64,000 nucleotides of DNA, from NCBI GenBank assembly GCA_951804985.1, contig OX638134.1, positions 82,811,679 through 82,875,678 on the forward strand, in the 5' to 3' direction. A program made the translations under genes and the position numbers. The DNA comes from Dryomyza anilis (taxonomy: Eukaryota; Arthropoda; Insecta; Diptera; Dryomyzidae). The stretch's first letter is position 1; each line of letters begins with the position of its first letter. A model generated the notes under the pieces. It saw only the letters and a program-made list of their open reading frames with translations, searched no databases and was not told where the DNA came from. Below, one piece after another: positions 46,517 to 58,904 of the stretch.

Positions 46517-47163
46517 GTATATAAATTTTCTATACGATTTTTCTTTTAAAATATCTTTTTGCGTAAATAACTGATAATACGAAATATACTTTGTTTTCAT
46601 ATTAACACTTTGTTTCTAATGTTTATAGTTCTATCATAATAAATCACAGAAAAATTCCAGACAGGACAAAAAGTTTCGTAAACAAAATCTGACTATATTT
46701 TGAATCATCATTACGAAATGAAATGTGACGCATGATTCAAATTTCATAAAGTTTTTTAAGTTTTATAATTTTTGAAATTTTTGAGAAAAATATATTTTAT
46801 TTTTGATATACTGTTCTTTTTATATTTGATACTTAAATTTCAATTATTGTAAAAATGTTTCTGGAATTACTGAATATGTTTGAATGTAATTAAAAAGTAA
46901 TACGAAATTACCATACATGTATTAGGATTGAAGTGTAATTAAATTACAATCGAAATTGAATTTATTTTTGTTCACGTGTAAACATTATTATATTGTCCAG
47001 TAGAATATGTCAAATTTACCATAAATATGTTACAATACCAACATAAAATTTTAATTGCATTTGAATAAACTATTTCTTGGCAATTTACTTGGTTAAAACT
47101 ATGTTTCGAAACACAGAAAATGTTAATCAAACCTAAATACAACGTATGTTCGCAACGCTCGTC
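46517..47163. other. AT-rich spacer
   Basis: Includes the second copy of the duplicated segment (46603-46674). No gene. Confidence 0.4.
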
Positions 47164-47560
47164 TTAATTCGATAATTTATCGACTGACAAAGTTGGCAAC
47201 GTTGTGCAGCATTTTCTACCGACGCTATCTTTTGCCATCGTTTGAATATATTGATGTTTAAAAAGAAACAAAAAAGAAATTGGATTTAAATATATGAATT
47301 CTTCCAACATTCTTCTTGTATACGAAGTTGGCACTCGTTGAGCAGAATGTTCTACCAACGTCTCTTTTGTCGTCGTTTGAAGTATGTATAGGATCATTTT
47401 AAACATACTTATGTTTGAAAACAAACAAAATTGACACTCGGTGATCGGCATTTTGTGCGTACGTGTCTTTTGTTGTTCGTTGAGAAAACGTGTTCGCGTC
47501 GGTAATAATTTTGTTATTTGTAAATTAACTAAATATATAAGTTGTGTTGCAAAAAGTACA
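47164..47560 (-). repeat. Three degenerate ~120-130-bp tandem units under a 212-codon ORF
   Basis: GTTGGCAACGTTGTGCAGCAT near 47190, GTTGGCACTCGTTGAGCAGAA near 47328 and TTGACACTCGGTGATCGGCAT near 47431 head three related units. Each is followed by a TCTTTTG(T/C) and CGTTTGAA-like part. They make up the C-terminal half of a minus-strand ORF (47164-47802, 212 codons). Its N-terminal part (RFIFGTVDLSTAHSVDKEF) is outside the repeat and unrecognised; the middle is hydrophobic (LYTALYYTLSLFVLFATQLI). The ORF could be a decayed transposon gene, but chance is as likely. Confidence 0.45.
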
Positions 47561-47849
47561 AATAGTGACAGAGTATAATATAGTGCAGTATATAATTTCT
47601 GAAACTTATGTGAAAAACCACAAATAAAAATCAGTGTTTCGATTTTCAAACAGAATTTGGCATGTTTTTTTACAAAAGCCTCCGTGAATTCCTTGTCTAC
47701 ACTATGTGCTGTACTGAGATCAACTGTACCAAATATAAAGCGAGCCTGGATCGTCGGGTTTAGCGTCTGCTGGTGCAATTGTGCATTCATTGATACTGTC
47801 ACTTGTACTTGCAGTTTTAAACCAATTATTTATTTATGCATTTAAAAAT

Positions 47850-48960
47850 TTGTATATGAATTCAATTATTATAAATTCCCACTGTGGATATTTAAAGATT
47901 TTTAATGAAAATTAATAAGAAAACAACTTTTTATTTTTATTTTATTTTCAGGATGTTCTTTCCAAAAATATTTAAATATGTTTCTATGCAAACATACTAC
48001 TTTTTGAACTGAAACAACTGAAATGTTTCACTGAAAACATATTTATATTCAGGTCGTTCGACATCATGTTTTATTTTGAACATATTTATGTTTCGGTTCA
48101 AATATTTATTTTATTTGGATGTAGTAATTATTATGTTTCCATTAGAACATACTCCATTTTAAGGGGCAACATTAAAATGCTTCCGGGATATTATAATGTA
48201 AGTCAAAGCTCATTATAACAATGTTCAAGTCTCAATACAACCCTGTTTACAAATGATTGATCAGTCAATTATATATTATGTTTACATAAAACTCCAAACA
48301 TACATGTTAATGCCTGCAAAATTATGTTTGGGAGAGCGCCTTTTTTTTTGCAGCGTTTAGGAATTCGAAGTTTACATTTTTGAAAATGCCGAGAAAACTC
48401 TTTTTTTTTTTATTTATAATTGTGTTTTATTGGTTCCGGACGGGACTATAGAACAGCCCTATACAAAAGTCAAAATTTTTTCGTTATTGTAATTTGCATC
48501 ATTATTTTTTAACTTTAGAAATATTAACAAAGGTTGCCTGAAAAAACAGAATATATTTTGTTCGTATCTGGATGACTTCAAAATTAGTTAAACTGCATTT
48601 ATATTTAAGACAAACGTATATCAAATTAATAATATATTTATATTTTTGTCGAAAATGAAATTTTAATTTTATAAAGATCTAAACATATTTAAATACATAG
48701 ACATTTACGTAAACATAATTATGTTTTGTAATTTTTACAACTTTTATTAGTATTAATCAAATTAAATATATTCATAAATATAATTTTTTTTATTATAAAA
48801 TAAAAAATATTTAAGCAAAACATATTTATAGTTGTATAAAAATATGCATGTTTGTAATAAACATATTTTAAAAAGTTTAATTTTTTATATAAATTTAAAT
48901 TGTGTTTTTTAAACAAAATGTGTCTTTATTTTAAAAACAACACACTTGTAATAATTTAAA
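47850..48960. repeat. AT-rich family K tract, K3
   Basis: Recurrent GAACATATTTATGTTT, ATGTTTCCATTAGAACATA and CATGTTTGTAATAAACATAT palindromic words, more regular than in K1 and K2. No coding potential. Confidence 0.5.
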
Positions 48961-49689
48961 AATTAAAATAAATAAATATATATATATATTTTTTGTTAAT
49001 TTCACTACTAATTTGGTCCTGTCGACTGCCCTTGTCAGAGCATAATGTAATTTAAATTTAAATTCTATCCGCAACTCACACACCTACTCAAATTTCAACG
49101 CATAGATAGATACAAAGAGTGACAGACAGAAAAACCAACTGACTGACAACAAACAGACAGACAGGCAGGCAGGCATTCAGGCAGATAGGCAAAAAGACAG
49201 ACAGACAGACAAACAGACACCCTCCACACTTCACACAGATAGATACATGCATAAATATTGTCTGCGATAAGCTTTTGTTTTTGTCATAAATCTCATTTTA
49301 TGATGAATTGATGTGATGGATGCTGTGGTTACGGTTGCGAGAGGCGTTTGTTGCTGGGTCTAGGGAGAAGGGGGGGTGGGAACTGGTGGTGGACTGAGGT
49401 GCGCAGTATATGTATATGAAACATATAGAGTGCCATTTTGTTTGTGCTTAAATGAAATTAAAAACTTCAAATATTTTTAGATAAACAATCTCGCTGCACT
49501 AAAATTTTATTTACTTTATATTTTGTTTGTAGATTTTTATGATATAAAAAAATTGCATAATTTAACTAGCATTTTTAGCATTTAATTTGGTTACTTTGAA
49601 TTATAAAATAAAAATTAAATTTTCAATGAAAATTATAAATTTAAGTGTAATGTAGAATTGCAAGAGTATGATAGAATTTACAAAGAAAA
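48961..49689. other. Spacer with GACA/GGCA microsatellites
   Basis: GACAGACAGACAGGCAGGCA-type runs at 49155-49220, a (TA)n stretch near 48977, and a G-rich patch near 49362. No gene. Confidence 0.55.
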
Positions 49690-51265
49690 TTTATTTTAAA
49701 ATTAATTTTAAAAATGGATTTTTAGTGAAAAAATTAATTTTTGGTGAATTTTTGGTGAAAAATTGAAGTTTTAATTAAAAATTGAATTTATTTGAAAAAT
49801 TTAATTTTGAGTGAAAATTTGTAGAAAATGAATTATATAGTGAAAATTTTAATTTTTAATGGAAAATTGAATTTTTAGTGAAAAATTGAATTTTGAGTGA
49901 AAATTAGTAGAAAATTGAATTATTTAGTGAAAATTTTAATTTTTAATGGAAAATTGAATTTTTAGTGAAAAATTGAATTTTGAGTGAAAATTTTAATTTT
50001 GAGTGAAAAATTGAATTTTGATTGAAAAATTGAATTTTGGGTGAAAAATTGAATTTTGAGTAAAAAATTGAATTTGAGTGAAAAATTGAATTTTTTTTAT
50101 TGAAAATTTGATTTTTTAATGAAATATTTAATTTTTAGTTATTTTAATTTTGAGTGAAAATTGAATTTTGAGTTAAAATTTTAATTTAATATGAAAAGCG
50201 GAATTTTGACTAATATATTGATTTTTTATTGAAAATTTTAAAAAATAAATTTTGAGTGAAAATTTAAATTTGAGTAAAAAATTTAATTTTTAGTGAAAAA
50301 TAAAATTTTGAGTGAAAAATTGAATTTTGAGTAAAAAAAAATGAATTTTAAAATAAAACTGAATTTTAAAAGAAAACTGAATTTTGAGTGAAAAATTGAA
50401 CTTTTAGTGAAAAATTGTTTTTTTTTTGTAAAAAATTTAATTTTAGTGAACAATTTTTACTGAAAAAGTCAGTTTTGATTGAAATAGTGAATTTTTAGTA
50501 CAAAATCGATATTTTTTTTGTGAAAAATTTAATACTGAAAAATTGAAATTTTGAGTGGGAAATTAAATTTTGAGTGAAAAACTAAATATTGAGTGTAAAA
50601 TTGAAATTGGAGTGAAAAAAATTGAATTTTTAGTGAAAAATAAAATTTTGAGTAAAAAACTGAATTTTGAGAGAAAAGTGAATTTTTAGTGAAAAATTAA
50701 ATTTTTAGTGAAAATTTTTAATTTGAGTGAGAAAATTGACTTAGTGAAAAATTTAATTTTTTGTAAAAAGTTAAATTTTGAGTGAAAAAAGTTAAATTAA
50801 ATTTTGAGTGAAAAATTAAAATTTGAGTAAATAATTGATTTTTGGTTGAAAAATAGAATTTTTAGTGAAAAATAGAAGTTTAAGTGAAAAAGTAATTTTG
50901 AGTGAAAAATCATTTTGTAAAAAATTTAATTTTTAGTGAAATTTGAATTTTTAGTGAAAATTTGAATTTTTAGTGAAAATTTGAATTTTTAGTGAAAATT
51001 TGAATTTTTAGTGATAAATTTAGCTTTCAGTGTAAATTTTGATTCATTGTGAAAAATTGTTCAGTAAAAATTTTAATTTTATGTAAAAAATGAAAATTTA
51101 ATTATTAGTGAAAAATTAAATTTTTAGTGATAAATTTAATTTTTAGTGAAAAATTTAATTATTATTGAATATTTGAAGTTTGGTGTTGTTTGTAAAATTT
51201 TTAGAGAATAGTTGAATTTTCAGAGAATATTTAAATTTTTACAAAAATTTTTATTTTTTTTTAAA
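49690..51265 (-). repeat. 19-bp satellite S2, array d (inverted, highly diverged)
   Basis: About 80 units of TTGAATTTTTAGTGAAAAA-type, with a common GAGTG variant. More degenerate than arrays b and e, so probably older or less homogenised. Confidence 0.9.
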
Positions 51266-52490
51266 TTTGAATTTTCTTTAAAATTTTAATTTGCCTATTT
51301 TAAATGCTGTAACATCTAAAATAATCAATATTTAAGTCAAACACTGCTATTTTTTAAATTTCAAAATTTTTGTTATCTTGATGCAAATAAAATCTAGGTA
51401 TTGCGTGCATTTAGGCGCGCTATCGCACAATTACATGAAAAATGGCTAAAAATGCAACCAAATTAATACAAAATTATAAACCACATGCGAACTGAACGCA
51501 ACAACAACATGCAATTACAACAAATAACACAAATGCAAAAGCGGTGTCCTTGCTTGTCAAAAATGTAAAGCAAAAAATATGAAATAAAAAAAATCTGAGA
51601 ATAATTTATAACAAAAATTTCAAAATCTGCAAATTTCCTGTGACATGTGAACATTTTCTTTGTTTTTTCTGTTGAACTGCTGCACTTTCGCTCATAATTT
51701 TCAGCACTGCATTTTTAACTTTTGCCAACTTCTTCGAGTCCTTGAGCTTCATTTTTTCTTGCAGAATGCACGCAACGCACATACTACACATGCAGACATT
51801 AGTCCTAACATGGTTACCAAGTGTTTTTCTTATTTCAATTTCTGTTTTTTTTTTCTTCTATTTTTATTTTATGCCTGACGCAGCGTTTATGCAAATGTGC
51901 TCCACTGTTTTGCTGCCACTTCAGTGTTGCGTGCTGCATGCAGTTTCTGCTGCGCTTTCACTCCACTCCGCTCCACTCCATTTTGCCATTCATCAACCCT
52001 GGGATTTGCTACGATTTGTGAGTCTGTTTAAGAAAATCTTTCAAAACTTTTCGCTCTCGAACTGATTTATGTGGGTGATTGGACGGCATCACCGACCATA
52101 TTCACAGTTGTGGTGCAGTCAAGGAAGAAAGTACAAAAGGACCAATGGAAAAGTAGTTGCTGCTTAACATAAGTTTGCCACATATTTTGGCAGTTTGTAG
52201 TAGTTTTTTTTTTGTTCTTTTTATTTAATTTTTTTTTGTACGGTCACGACGCACACGACAGACAACAGGTGAAAGTGAGCGCATGCAAAAGTTTTGCTGT
52301 TTTTCGTACATAAATTGTGGACGGTTCGTGAAACATTTTGCAACACCTTGCGAAAAGTTTTTTCGGTTTTTTCTTTTTCAAATTTCTACAAAAAGTTATG
52401 ACAGATGAGCGCTGTTTATTGAGGTCTTAAGAGTACTTTTGTTGAAATTTATAAAAGTTTGCAAATATTCTAGACTTAAATATGTTTTTA
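51266..52490. other. Unique block, no gene supported
   Basis: Mixed composition with a GC-richer part at 51890-52120. Four overlapping ORFs (51606-51791 minus; 51660-51878, 51742-52065 and 51821-52021 plus) compete in the same DNA and lack recognised domains. Confidence 0.35.
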
Positions 52491-52494
52491 CAAA

Positions 52495-54065
52495 TCTTTA
52501 TGGCACTAAAAAAAATAAAATTTTAAATTGTACTAAAATCGTATTTTTATTAAAATTTGTATTTTACTTTAAATTTGTTTATTTACAAAAAAATTTGTAT
52601 TTTTATAGAAAGAAAATCGTATTTTTACCAAAAATTCGTATATATACAAAAAAAAAAATGTATTTTTACTACAAATTCGTATTTTTACTAAAAATTTGTT
52701 TTTTTTAATAAAAGAATTGTATTTGTACTAAATATTCTTATTTTTACTAAAATAAAAAATTGTAATATTACTAAAAAATTGTATTTTTACTAAATATTCG
52801 TATTATTAATAAAAATTCGTATTCTTAAAAAAATCGTATTATTATAAAATAAAATTTATTACTAAAAATTCGTTTTATTACTAAAAAATCGTATTATTAC
52901 CAAAAATTCGTATTTTTACTAATATTTCGTATTATTACTAAAATTTCGCATTTTTACTAAAAAAATCTTTTTTTTTTATTAAAATTTGTTTTTGTAATAA
53001 TAATTCGTATTTTTAATACATATTCGTATTTGTAATAATAATTCGTATTTTTACTACATATTCGTATTTTTAGTAAAAATTCTTTTTTTACTAAAAAGCT
53101 GTATATTTAAAAAATAATCGTATTTTTACAAAAAAAATCTTGTTTCTACTAGAAAAATACCATTTTTACTAAAAATTCGTATTTTTACTTAAAATTCGTA
53201 TTTGTACTAAGAATTCGAATATGTACTAAAAATTCGTATATATTCAAAAAAATCGTGTTTTTACTAAAAATTCGTATTTTTACTAAAAATTCGTATTGTT
53301 ACTAAAAATTCGTATTTTTACTAAAAATTCGTATTGTTACTAAAAATTCGTATTTTTACAAATAAAAAAAAGTCGTATTTTGTATTAAAATTTCGTATTT
53401 TTACTATGTAATGTTTGTTTACTAAATATTCGTATTATTACTAAAAATTCGTATTTAGACTAAAAACTATAATTTTACTAAAAATTCGTATTTTTACTAA
53501 AATTTACTATTTTTACTAAAAATTTGTATTTTTCATAAAAATTCGTATTATTACTAAAAATTGGTATTTTTACTATAAATTCGTATTATTACTAAAAATT
53601 CGTATTTTTACTAATATTTCGTATTTTTACTAAAATTTGGTATTTTTACGATAATTTTTTTTATGAAACATTCGTATTAAAATTTCGTAATTTTACTAAA
53701 AGTTTGTATTTTTACAATTTTTTTTTTACGACAAATTAGTATTTTTACTATATTTTAGTACACGCAGAAAAAAAGTTATAACTTTGATTCAAGAATTTAT
53801 GTTGATTAAAACATGATCCCGGGAACGTACTTAAATCAAGAATAGAGATATTTATGATTTACTCAAAATTACATACAATTTACTAAAAATTACATACAAT
53901 TTATTAAAAATTCGTATTTTTACTAATATTTCGTATTTTTACTAAAATTTGGTATTTTTACGATCATTTTTTATGAAACATTCGTATTAAAATTTTGTAT
54001 TTTTACTAAAAGTTTGTATTTTTGCAATTATTTTTTTTACGACAAATTAGTATTTTTACTATATT
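52495..54065 (+). repeat. 19-bp satellite S3, sister of S2
   Basis: About 75 units of ATTCGTATTTTTACTAAAA. Against the S2 unit in the same phase (ATTCAATTTTTCACTAAAA) it differs at four of 19 positions and keeps the period. Units are more diverged than in S2. A 311-bp block containing part of element M is duplicated in tandem at its right end. Confidence 0.92.
53761..53890 (+). mobile_element. Family M element, truncated copy M1
   Basis: CACGCAGAAAAAAAGTTATA and the following ~120 bp match M2, ending within ATTACATACAATTTACT before satellite resumes. It arose with the 311-bp duplication rather than by separate insertion. Confidence 0.75.
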
Positions 54066-54070
54066 TTAGT

Positions 54071-54252
54071 ACACACAGAAAAAAAGTTATAACTTTCATT
54101 CAAGAATTTATGTGGATTAAGACGGGATCCCGGGAACGTACTTAAATCAAGAATATAGATATTTTTGATTTACTTAAAATTATATACAATTTACTCTAAC
54201 AATGTTTTAACAATCCACATTTTTATTTTAAGAACTTTTTTTTTCTAAGTGT
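54071..54252 (+). mobile_element. Family M MITE, full copy M2
   Basis: About 180 bp with ends ACACACAGAAAAAAAGTT and AACTTTTTTTTTCTAAGTGT, imperfect inverted repeats. The interior carries GATCCCGGGAACGTACTTAA. No coding capacity. Confidence 0.75.
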
Positions 54253-54500
54253 ATTTTTATCAAAAAAAAAAATGAATAAAAATGTTTGTGGAAATTCGTA
54301 TTTTATGTGTATACAATTTATTTACAGCACATATTTATTTACCTTAAACAAATCTAATTAATACTTCTATTTTTCTACGCCAAACAATTAAAACTGCACA
54401 CAGAAAAATGGTACTCCATTCTTTGTATCAACTGATTAGCATAAACCGTAACAAACTAAGGCGACTACAATTCGAAATGCCCAAAAAAAGAGTCAAAGCA
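54253..54500. other. AT-rich spacer
   Basis: Contains ACACAGAAAAATGG near 54400, an isolated element end. Nothing else. Confidence 0.35.
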
Positions 54501-54570
54501 ACAACGTGGAATAGAACCACGAACCTGGATAGAACACGCAACAGAAGACAATACAAAACACCGTCACATT
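54501..54570 (-). repeat. tRNA-like SINE fragment
   Basis: On the minus strand, GGTTCTATTCC (54508-54518) matches the tRNA B box at 10 of 11 positions and sits in a perfect T-arm: 5-bp stem CGTGG/CCACG (54505-54509 with 54517-54521) around a 7-base loop. The acceptor and D-arm regions (up to about 54570) are poor. Probably a tRNA-derived retroposon remnant. Confidence 0.4.
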
Positions 54571-55961
54571 ATTAATCATTTAATTTACTCCTTTCGCTAT
54601 GCGTTCTACAGTCGAGCGAACGCACTTGTCTACGCTGGAATTAACACCGCAACGCAAGAACGAAGCCAGCCACCCTCGTTTGGTACCGTTACCCGTTTTC
54701 CGTTTTCTGTTACCCGTTACGTGTGATTTGTGGCGCGCAACCCTTTCGCTGGTATTTGTTGCATCAGGTTGTCGCGCACTTGTCTGTCTTCGTGGCGCTC
54801 ATTTAAATAAATTTAAAATTTCGTGCCAAAATTATGTGAAACAAAGACAGACAGACAGACTAAACGACAAACCGACAGACAGAGGCAGTCGAATCCTGTC
54901 AGGATGCGCGACGCACATTAACGTCTTAATTTAGAGCTTTTTGTTAATTAAATCGAGGAAAATTTAAATGCGTCGTCGACGACGAGTTGTTGATGAAGCA
55001 ACTAAAGACACACTGAGCCATTGAAACGATTGTAAGGAATTTTTGGATTAGCAGGTAAACCTGACGTAAAGTGAAGCAGTAGTGTGCAGTATAATAAAAC
55101 TGGCGTCTTTAAGAAAATCAATAGAAAGTTTTATTTATAGTCATCTAGGAATTTATCCATTCTCTTTTAAGTCAAGTTTAAGAATTAAATTTACTTTAAT
55201 CACATTTTATATTTTTACAAATTTTACAATTTCTATAACCAAAATCGTGAAATATTGAACAAAAATAATAAAAACATTTTTAAAAAATCACATATTCTAA
55301 ATCACAATATTATTTATTTTAAGTACTTTTGACCGTGAGCCCATTACAACTATTAAAAACATAAAACCAAACCTTAGTTATTAACATTATTTCAAATTTG
55401 TTTTATGGTTGAGATTTATTTTTTATTTCTCCAACTATGTTTTATAATCCACCAGTAATCCCTATTATAAGACCTTTATTATTACTATATATATTTTGTA
55501 TTATTGTCTTTTAACACCTATATTAACCCAGCAAAATATATCAGGTTCCGAAAATTCATGCATAAAATTTCATAATCCTTTTTTTAATCTAAGTTTTCAT
55601 GCTTTCATTTTCAGCTATAATTTTAGGTCTATATATTTCTAAAATCTCCATTTCATTATGTGTACAAAAATTAATAATTCTTTCCTGAATTGAGGCCTCA
55701 TTCTCGAAGTCTATTCAATAATTTAAAGATGTATTCAATGCTGAGAAGTTATGCATGAATACCACAGATTTTAAAGTCATGGTTACTGAACTAATTTCAA
55801 TACTGAATTCCGCAGAACTGCTGAGATATTCATCGCTGGAGTTGTACAAATAGAACAACAATTTAACATATCTAACCTCTTGATTTCTATCTCACCACAT
55901 TCTTCATCTACTTCTACATTTTCCTATCATATTATCAATTTCTAACTTCAACTGTTACTCC
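54571..55961. other. Unique block, moderate GC then AT-rich
   Basis: 54600-54930 is GC-richer, with an ACAGACAGACAGAC run near 54846. A 111-codon ORF (54599-54934) shows no domain, and its tail is encoded by the GACA run. 55080-55960 is AT-rich and featureless. Confidence 0.35.
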
Positions 55962-56880
55962 TGGGGTAAAGTGGGGCATGGGTGAATGTGTGAAATTGCG
56001 ATTAGTGGACATATTTTTGCACTTTACGTTGGGGTAAAGTGGGACACATTTTCTTGGGTAAAATGGGAAACGTAAATTAAGCAATGTTTGTTGTAATTAT
56101 AGTGAAACTAATGTGCTATATGAATTATTTAATTGGTTTGACCTAAACAAATTTTATTTATCCTTATTTTTTTTTATGCTTAATATATTTGACTTTGTTA
56201 TGAAAAAAAAAACGAAACATGAAATATAGTATTTTGGTAAATACTACGAAGTTTCCCACTTTACCCGAACATTTTTCAACAAGTCTGAAATTGATCTGTT
56301 TTGAAAATTTGCAAAAAAAAAAATCAATTAAAAGGCAAATAACTTGTTTTCGGTTAATGCTAAAAGTGAGATCACGAACCGGGAGCGAGTGACCTTTACC
56401 AAATTTTTAAAAGAAAAAGATATGATGATTGTATGAGATGTTTCCTGTTTTTGCGGTCTCAAAGTCTTCCCAGATACAAAGTGCTATGTACTGGGGATTG
56501 AAACAAATAACAATTGACAAAAATAAAAAGTTCCTTCGTAGCTGCTCGGTAGCTGCCAATAATTTTAAACCATACTTTTCAATCTTTGGTTTGCTAAGTG
56601 TGTTTAATATTTATTTTACTCATTTTATTATAATTTCGTTAATTGTGTTGAAAAATGAATTTTACTGTACTGGATTTTGTGTTTGAAGATTTTTGTATTG
56701 GGGCTTTTGTGTTTTGGGGCTTTTGTATTTGGGGCTTTTGTGTTTGGGGATTTTGATTTGAAGCTTTTGTGTTATGAGATTTCAAGCCAGTCTATGGAAT
56801 AGACCCTTCAAAAGAATTTATAGGAGTTAATTGAATGTACTTTTTTGGAGGAAAATCAAAACGTGTCCCACTTTACCCCA
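55962..56880 (+). mobile_element. Family G element with GGGGTAAAGTGGGAC ends
   Basis: About 920 bp between TGGGGTAAAGTGGGGCATG (left) and CGTGTCCCACTTTACCCCA (right). The same word recurs inside in both orientations: TTGGGGTAAAGTGGGACAC near 56029 and TTTCCCACTTTACCCGAAC near 56253. The interior ORF 56429-56686 (85 codons) has no recognised motif. No clear target duplication was found. Probably a non-autonomous DNA transposon. Confidence 0.7.
56695..56776 (+). repeat. ~16-bp tandem repeat inside element G
   Basis: About five units of TTGGGGCTTTTGTRTT, degenerating at both ends. Confidence 0.8.
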
Positions 56881-57010
56881 AGTTCCCATACAATATAGTA
56901 TTCTCTATATAGTCTCCCATTAATTCTAGAGCTTCTACTATAAAACAAACTTAGACAATGTTATCTTAGACATCTCTTTACATGGATCTTAAGCAGATAA
57001 TGGTAGATTA

Positions 57011-57432
57011 CCCTAGAAGTTATTTGCCCGATGCGCCATCGGGAAATGATCGTTGGGTAAGCCCCTATTAGAGAAAATATGATCATTGCCTTTGCATGCC
57101 CTTATCATGCTTACCATAACAGGGTTTACATTATCTAAACAGTCAATGTTCCCGATCATAGCTACATTATTTGTTTTTCATAACGAAATTAGTATCAGGC
57201 AATGATCGAGATTAATGAGTTAAACCCTATTATGCTCGGGCTCAGACAAGGCAATTGTCGGGTAAATATTAAAATGGGGAATTGCCCGATCAGTACATGA
57301 TCATGGCCTGAGGTCAATACATGATCAGGACACTGCGTTACAAGGACATTATGGGCCTCGTCATATCCCGATCACCTCAAATAATGACATGATCACTTCA
57401 TGACCATGGCCCTGCCAAAATTTCTACTAGGG
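57011..57432 (+). mobile_element. Family H DNA element, full copy H1
   Basis: 422 bp with inverted ends CCCTAGAAGTTATTTGCC and GCCAAAATTTCTACTAGGG, flanked by TA on both sides (TA target duplication, as in Tc1/mariner-type elements). The interior is full of CCCGATCA, ATGATCATG and CATGATCAC words in both orientations, giving many small hairpins. No coding capacity. Confidence 0.8.
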
Positions 57433-57655
57433 TAAAATTATGTTATGATTATAAAATATAATACCCAACATAATCCTCGAACCAATCTTTCCAATTTCAC
57501 CACAATTTGATTTAGCTGCTATACTTTTTCACAAACATTCACCAAATATGCTAGACAAATTTCTGGAATAGAGGATTGTATTAGGTATAACCTCCAATAA
57601 CTAAAATCAAACAAAATTGATAAAGTCCAGAAAATTTTCCAAAATATTGAAATTG

Positions 57656-57730
57656 TTTATTAATAAATAAATAAATATATAAATAAATAAATAAATAAAT
57701 AAATAGATAAATAGATAAATAGATAAATAA
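57656..57730 (+). repeat. (AAAT)n/(AGAT)n microsatellite
   Basis: AATA/AAAT tetranucleotide units turning into AGATAAAT octamers. The minus-strand ORF across it (57660-57869) encodes an Ile-Tyr-Leu-Phe run and is spurious. Confidence 0.95.
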
Positions 57731-58109
57731 AATAAAATTGGAAACCTGGATAAAAAATTAACAATTTTGTGAATCGGAAAATACACCAGAACAAAATTTC
57801 TAATTTGGAGTCAATAAAAACTTCCAGTAAATCATTTTTTGCATATACAACAGCATATACAACTAACAAACTTCATCTATATTATCTTTATTTTATCTTT
57901 TCACACTTTTCCTTCTACTACATATTTCCATATCACATTCTCTGCATTCTCCACCTCCATCTCCCACTACGTCGCACTACGTACGCAATCCAATTAAAAA
58001 GCATTTAAATTTCCACCTACTTCTTCTTCTTCGATCAAATGCACAAAATGCCATACTGCACAACGGAAACGGAAACTCATTTCGCTGATCCGTTTTAATT
58101 TAAAGGTAT

Positions 58110-58497
58110 TTAATGTCATCCATCAAAACAGACGCGATGCAACCCGATATGAGGCATGCAATCTGCTCTGCAATCGCTTTCGCCCGAACGCCTGCTGAGC
58201 ATTATATTGGCCGGTCACGAGGGACCAATTCGGGTGACAGGAGTTTTCGTTTTTTCATTTTTGGTTCGATTTTTTTGTTGCGAAATATGTCTACGAGATG
58301 CAGGCGAAAGCGTCTCATTTCTGGTGGCATTAGTGGTGCAGAGACTGATGTTGGTGTCGCTGACGGTGTTTGGTGGTTGTTGCGACGCAGATTCCAAGCA
58401 ACAAATACTTCCTGTGACGACAACAAACCAGACTTTGACTCGACGCTTGACTTTGAACACTTTGCGAGGACGACAATGTCAACTACAACCAGGACTA
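58110..58497 (+). other. GC-rich unique block with two overlapping ORFs
   Basis: Plus-strand ORFs at 58113-58526 (137 codons) and 58156-58572 (138 codons) overlap in different frames. The second begins MQSALQSLSPERLLSIILAG and has a Cys-rich FFCCEICLRD; the first is Arg/Thr/Ser-rich. Both run into the transposon-like sequence starting at 58498, which supplies their C-termini, so neither can be intact as read. They could contain a coding exon interrupted or ended there, or conserved noncoding DNA. No domain is recognised. Confidence 0.25.
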
Positions 58498-58828
58498 CAC
58501 TCAGAAGAAAATATTCTTTTTATTGATTTACCATTTATTGAGTTAATAATTATTCAAAATTCAGTACTTTGAATTTAATAATTTGAATATTATTAAATAT
58601 TATATTAAAATTGTCAGAAATATTTTTAGGTTTAATAGTATTTTACAATTAGTTTTATGTCGTAGTTTACCTGTTCTAATGTTCCAAGTAAATATTTACT
58701 AATAGTATAAATACTATTGTTTTTATGTGTTTTATCCTTTGGTTGTAATTCACAAATTTGTTAATTTTTTGTATCATTCTGCACGTCGGAACTAAATGAA
58801 AATATTGAAAATACTTTTAAGAATTCGA

Positions 58829-58872
58829 TTTAATAGGACTAGCCATTTACGTAATGGTATAGTCCTATTAAA
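58829..58872. repeat. ~18-bp-stem hairpin
   Basis: TTTAATAGGACTAGCCATT pairs with AATGGTATAGTCCTATTAAA across a 5-base loop, with one bulged base. It lies within mobile-element sequence. Confidence 0.75.
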
Positions 58873-58904
58873 ACAGAATATTGTGAAATATTAATAGTCA
58901 TACA

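Noticed and set aside
47164..47802. 212-codon minus-strand ORF as a gene
   Set aside because: Its second half is three degenerate tandem units and no domain is recognised; kept only as a repeat with a note.
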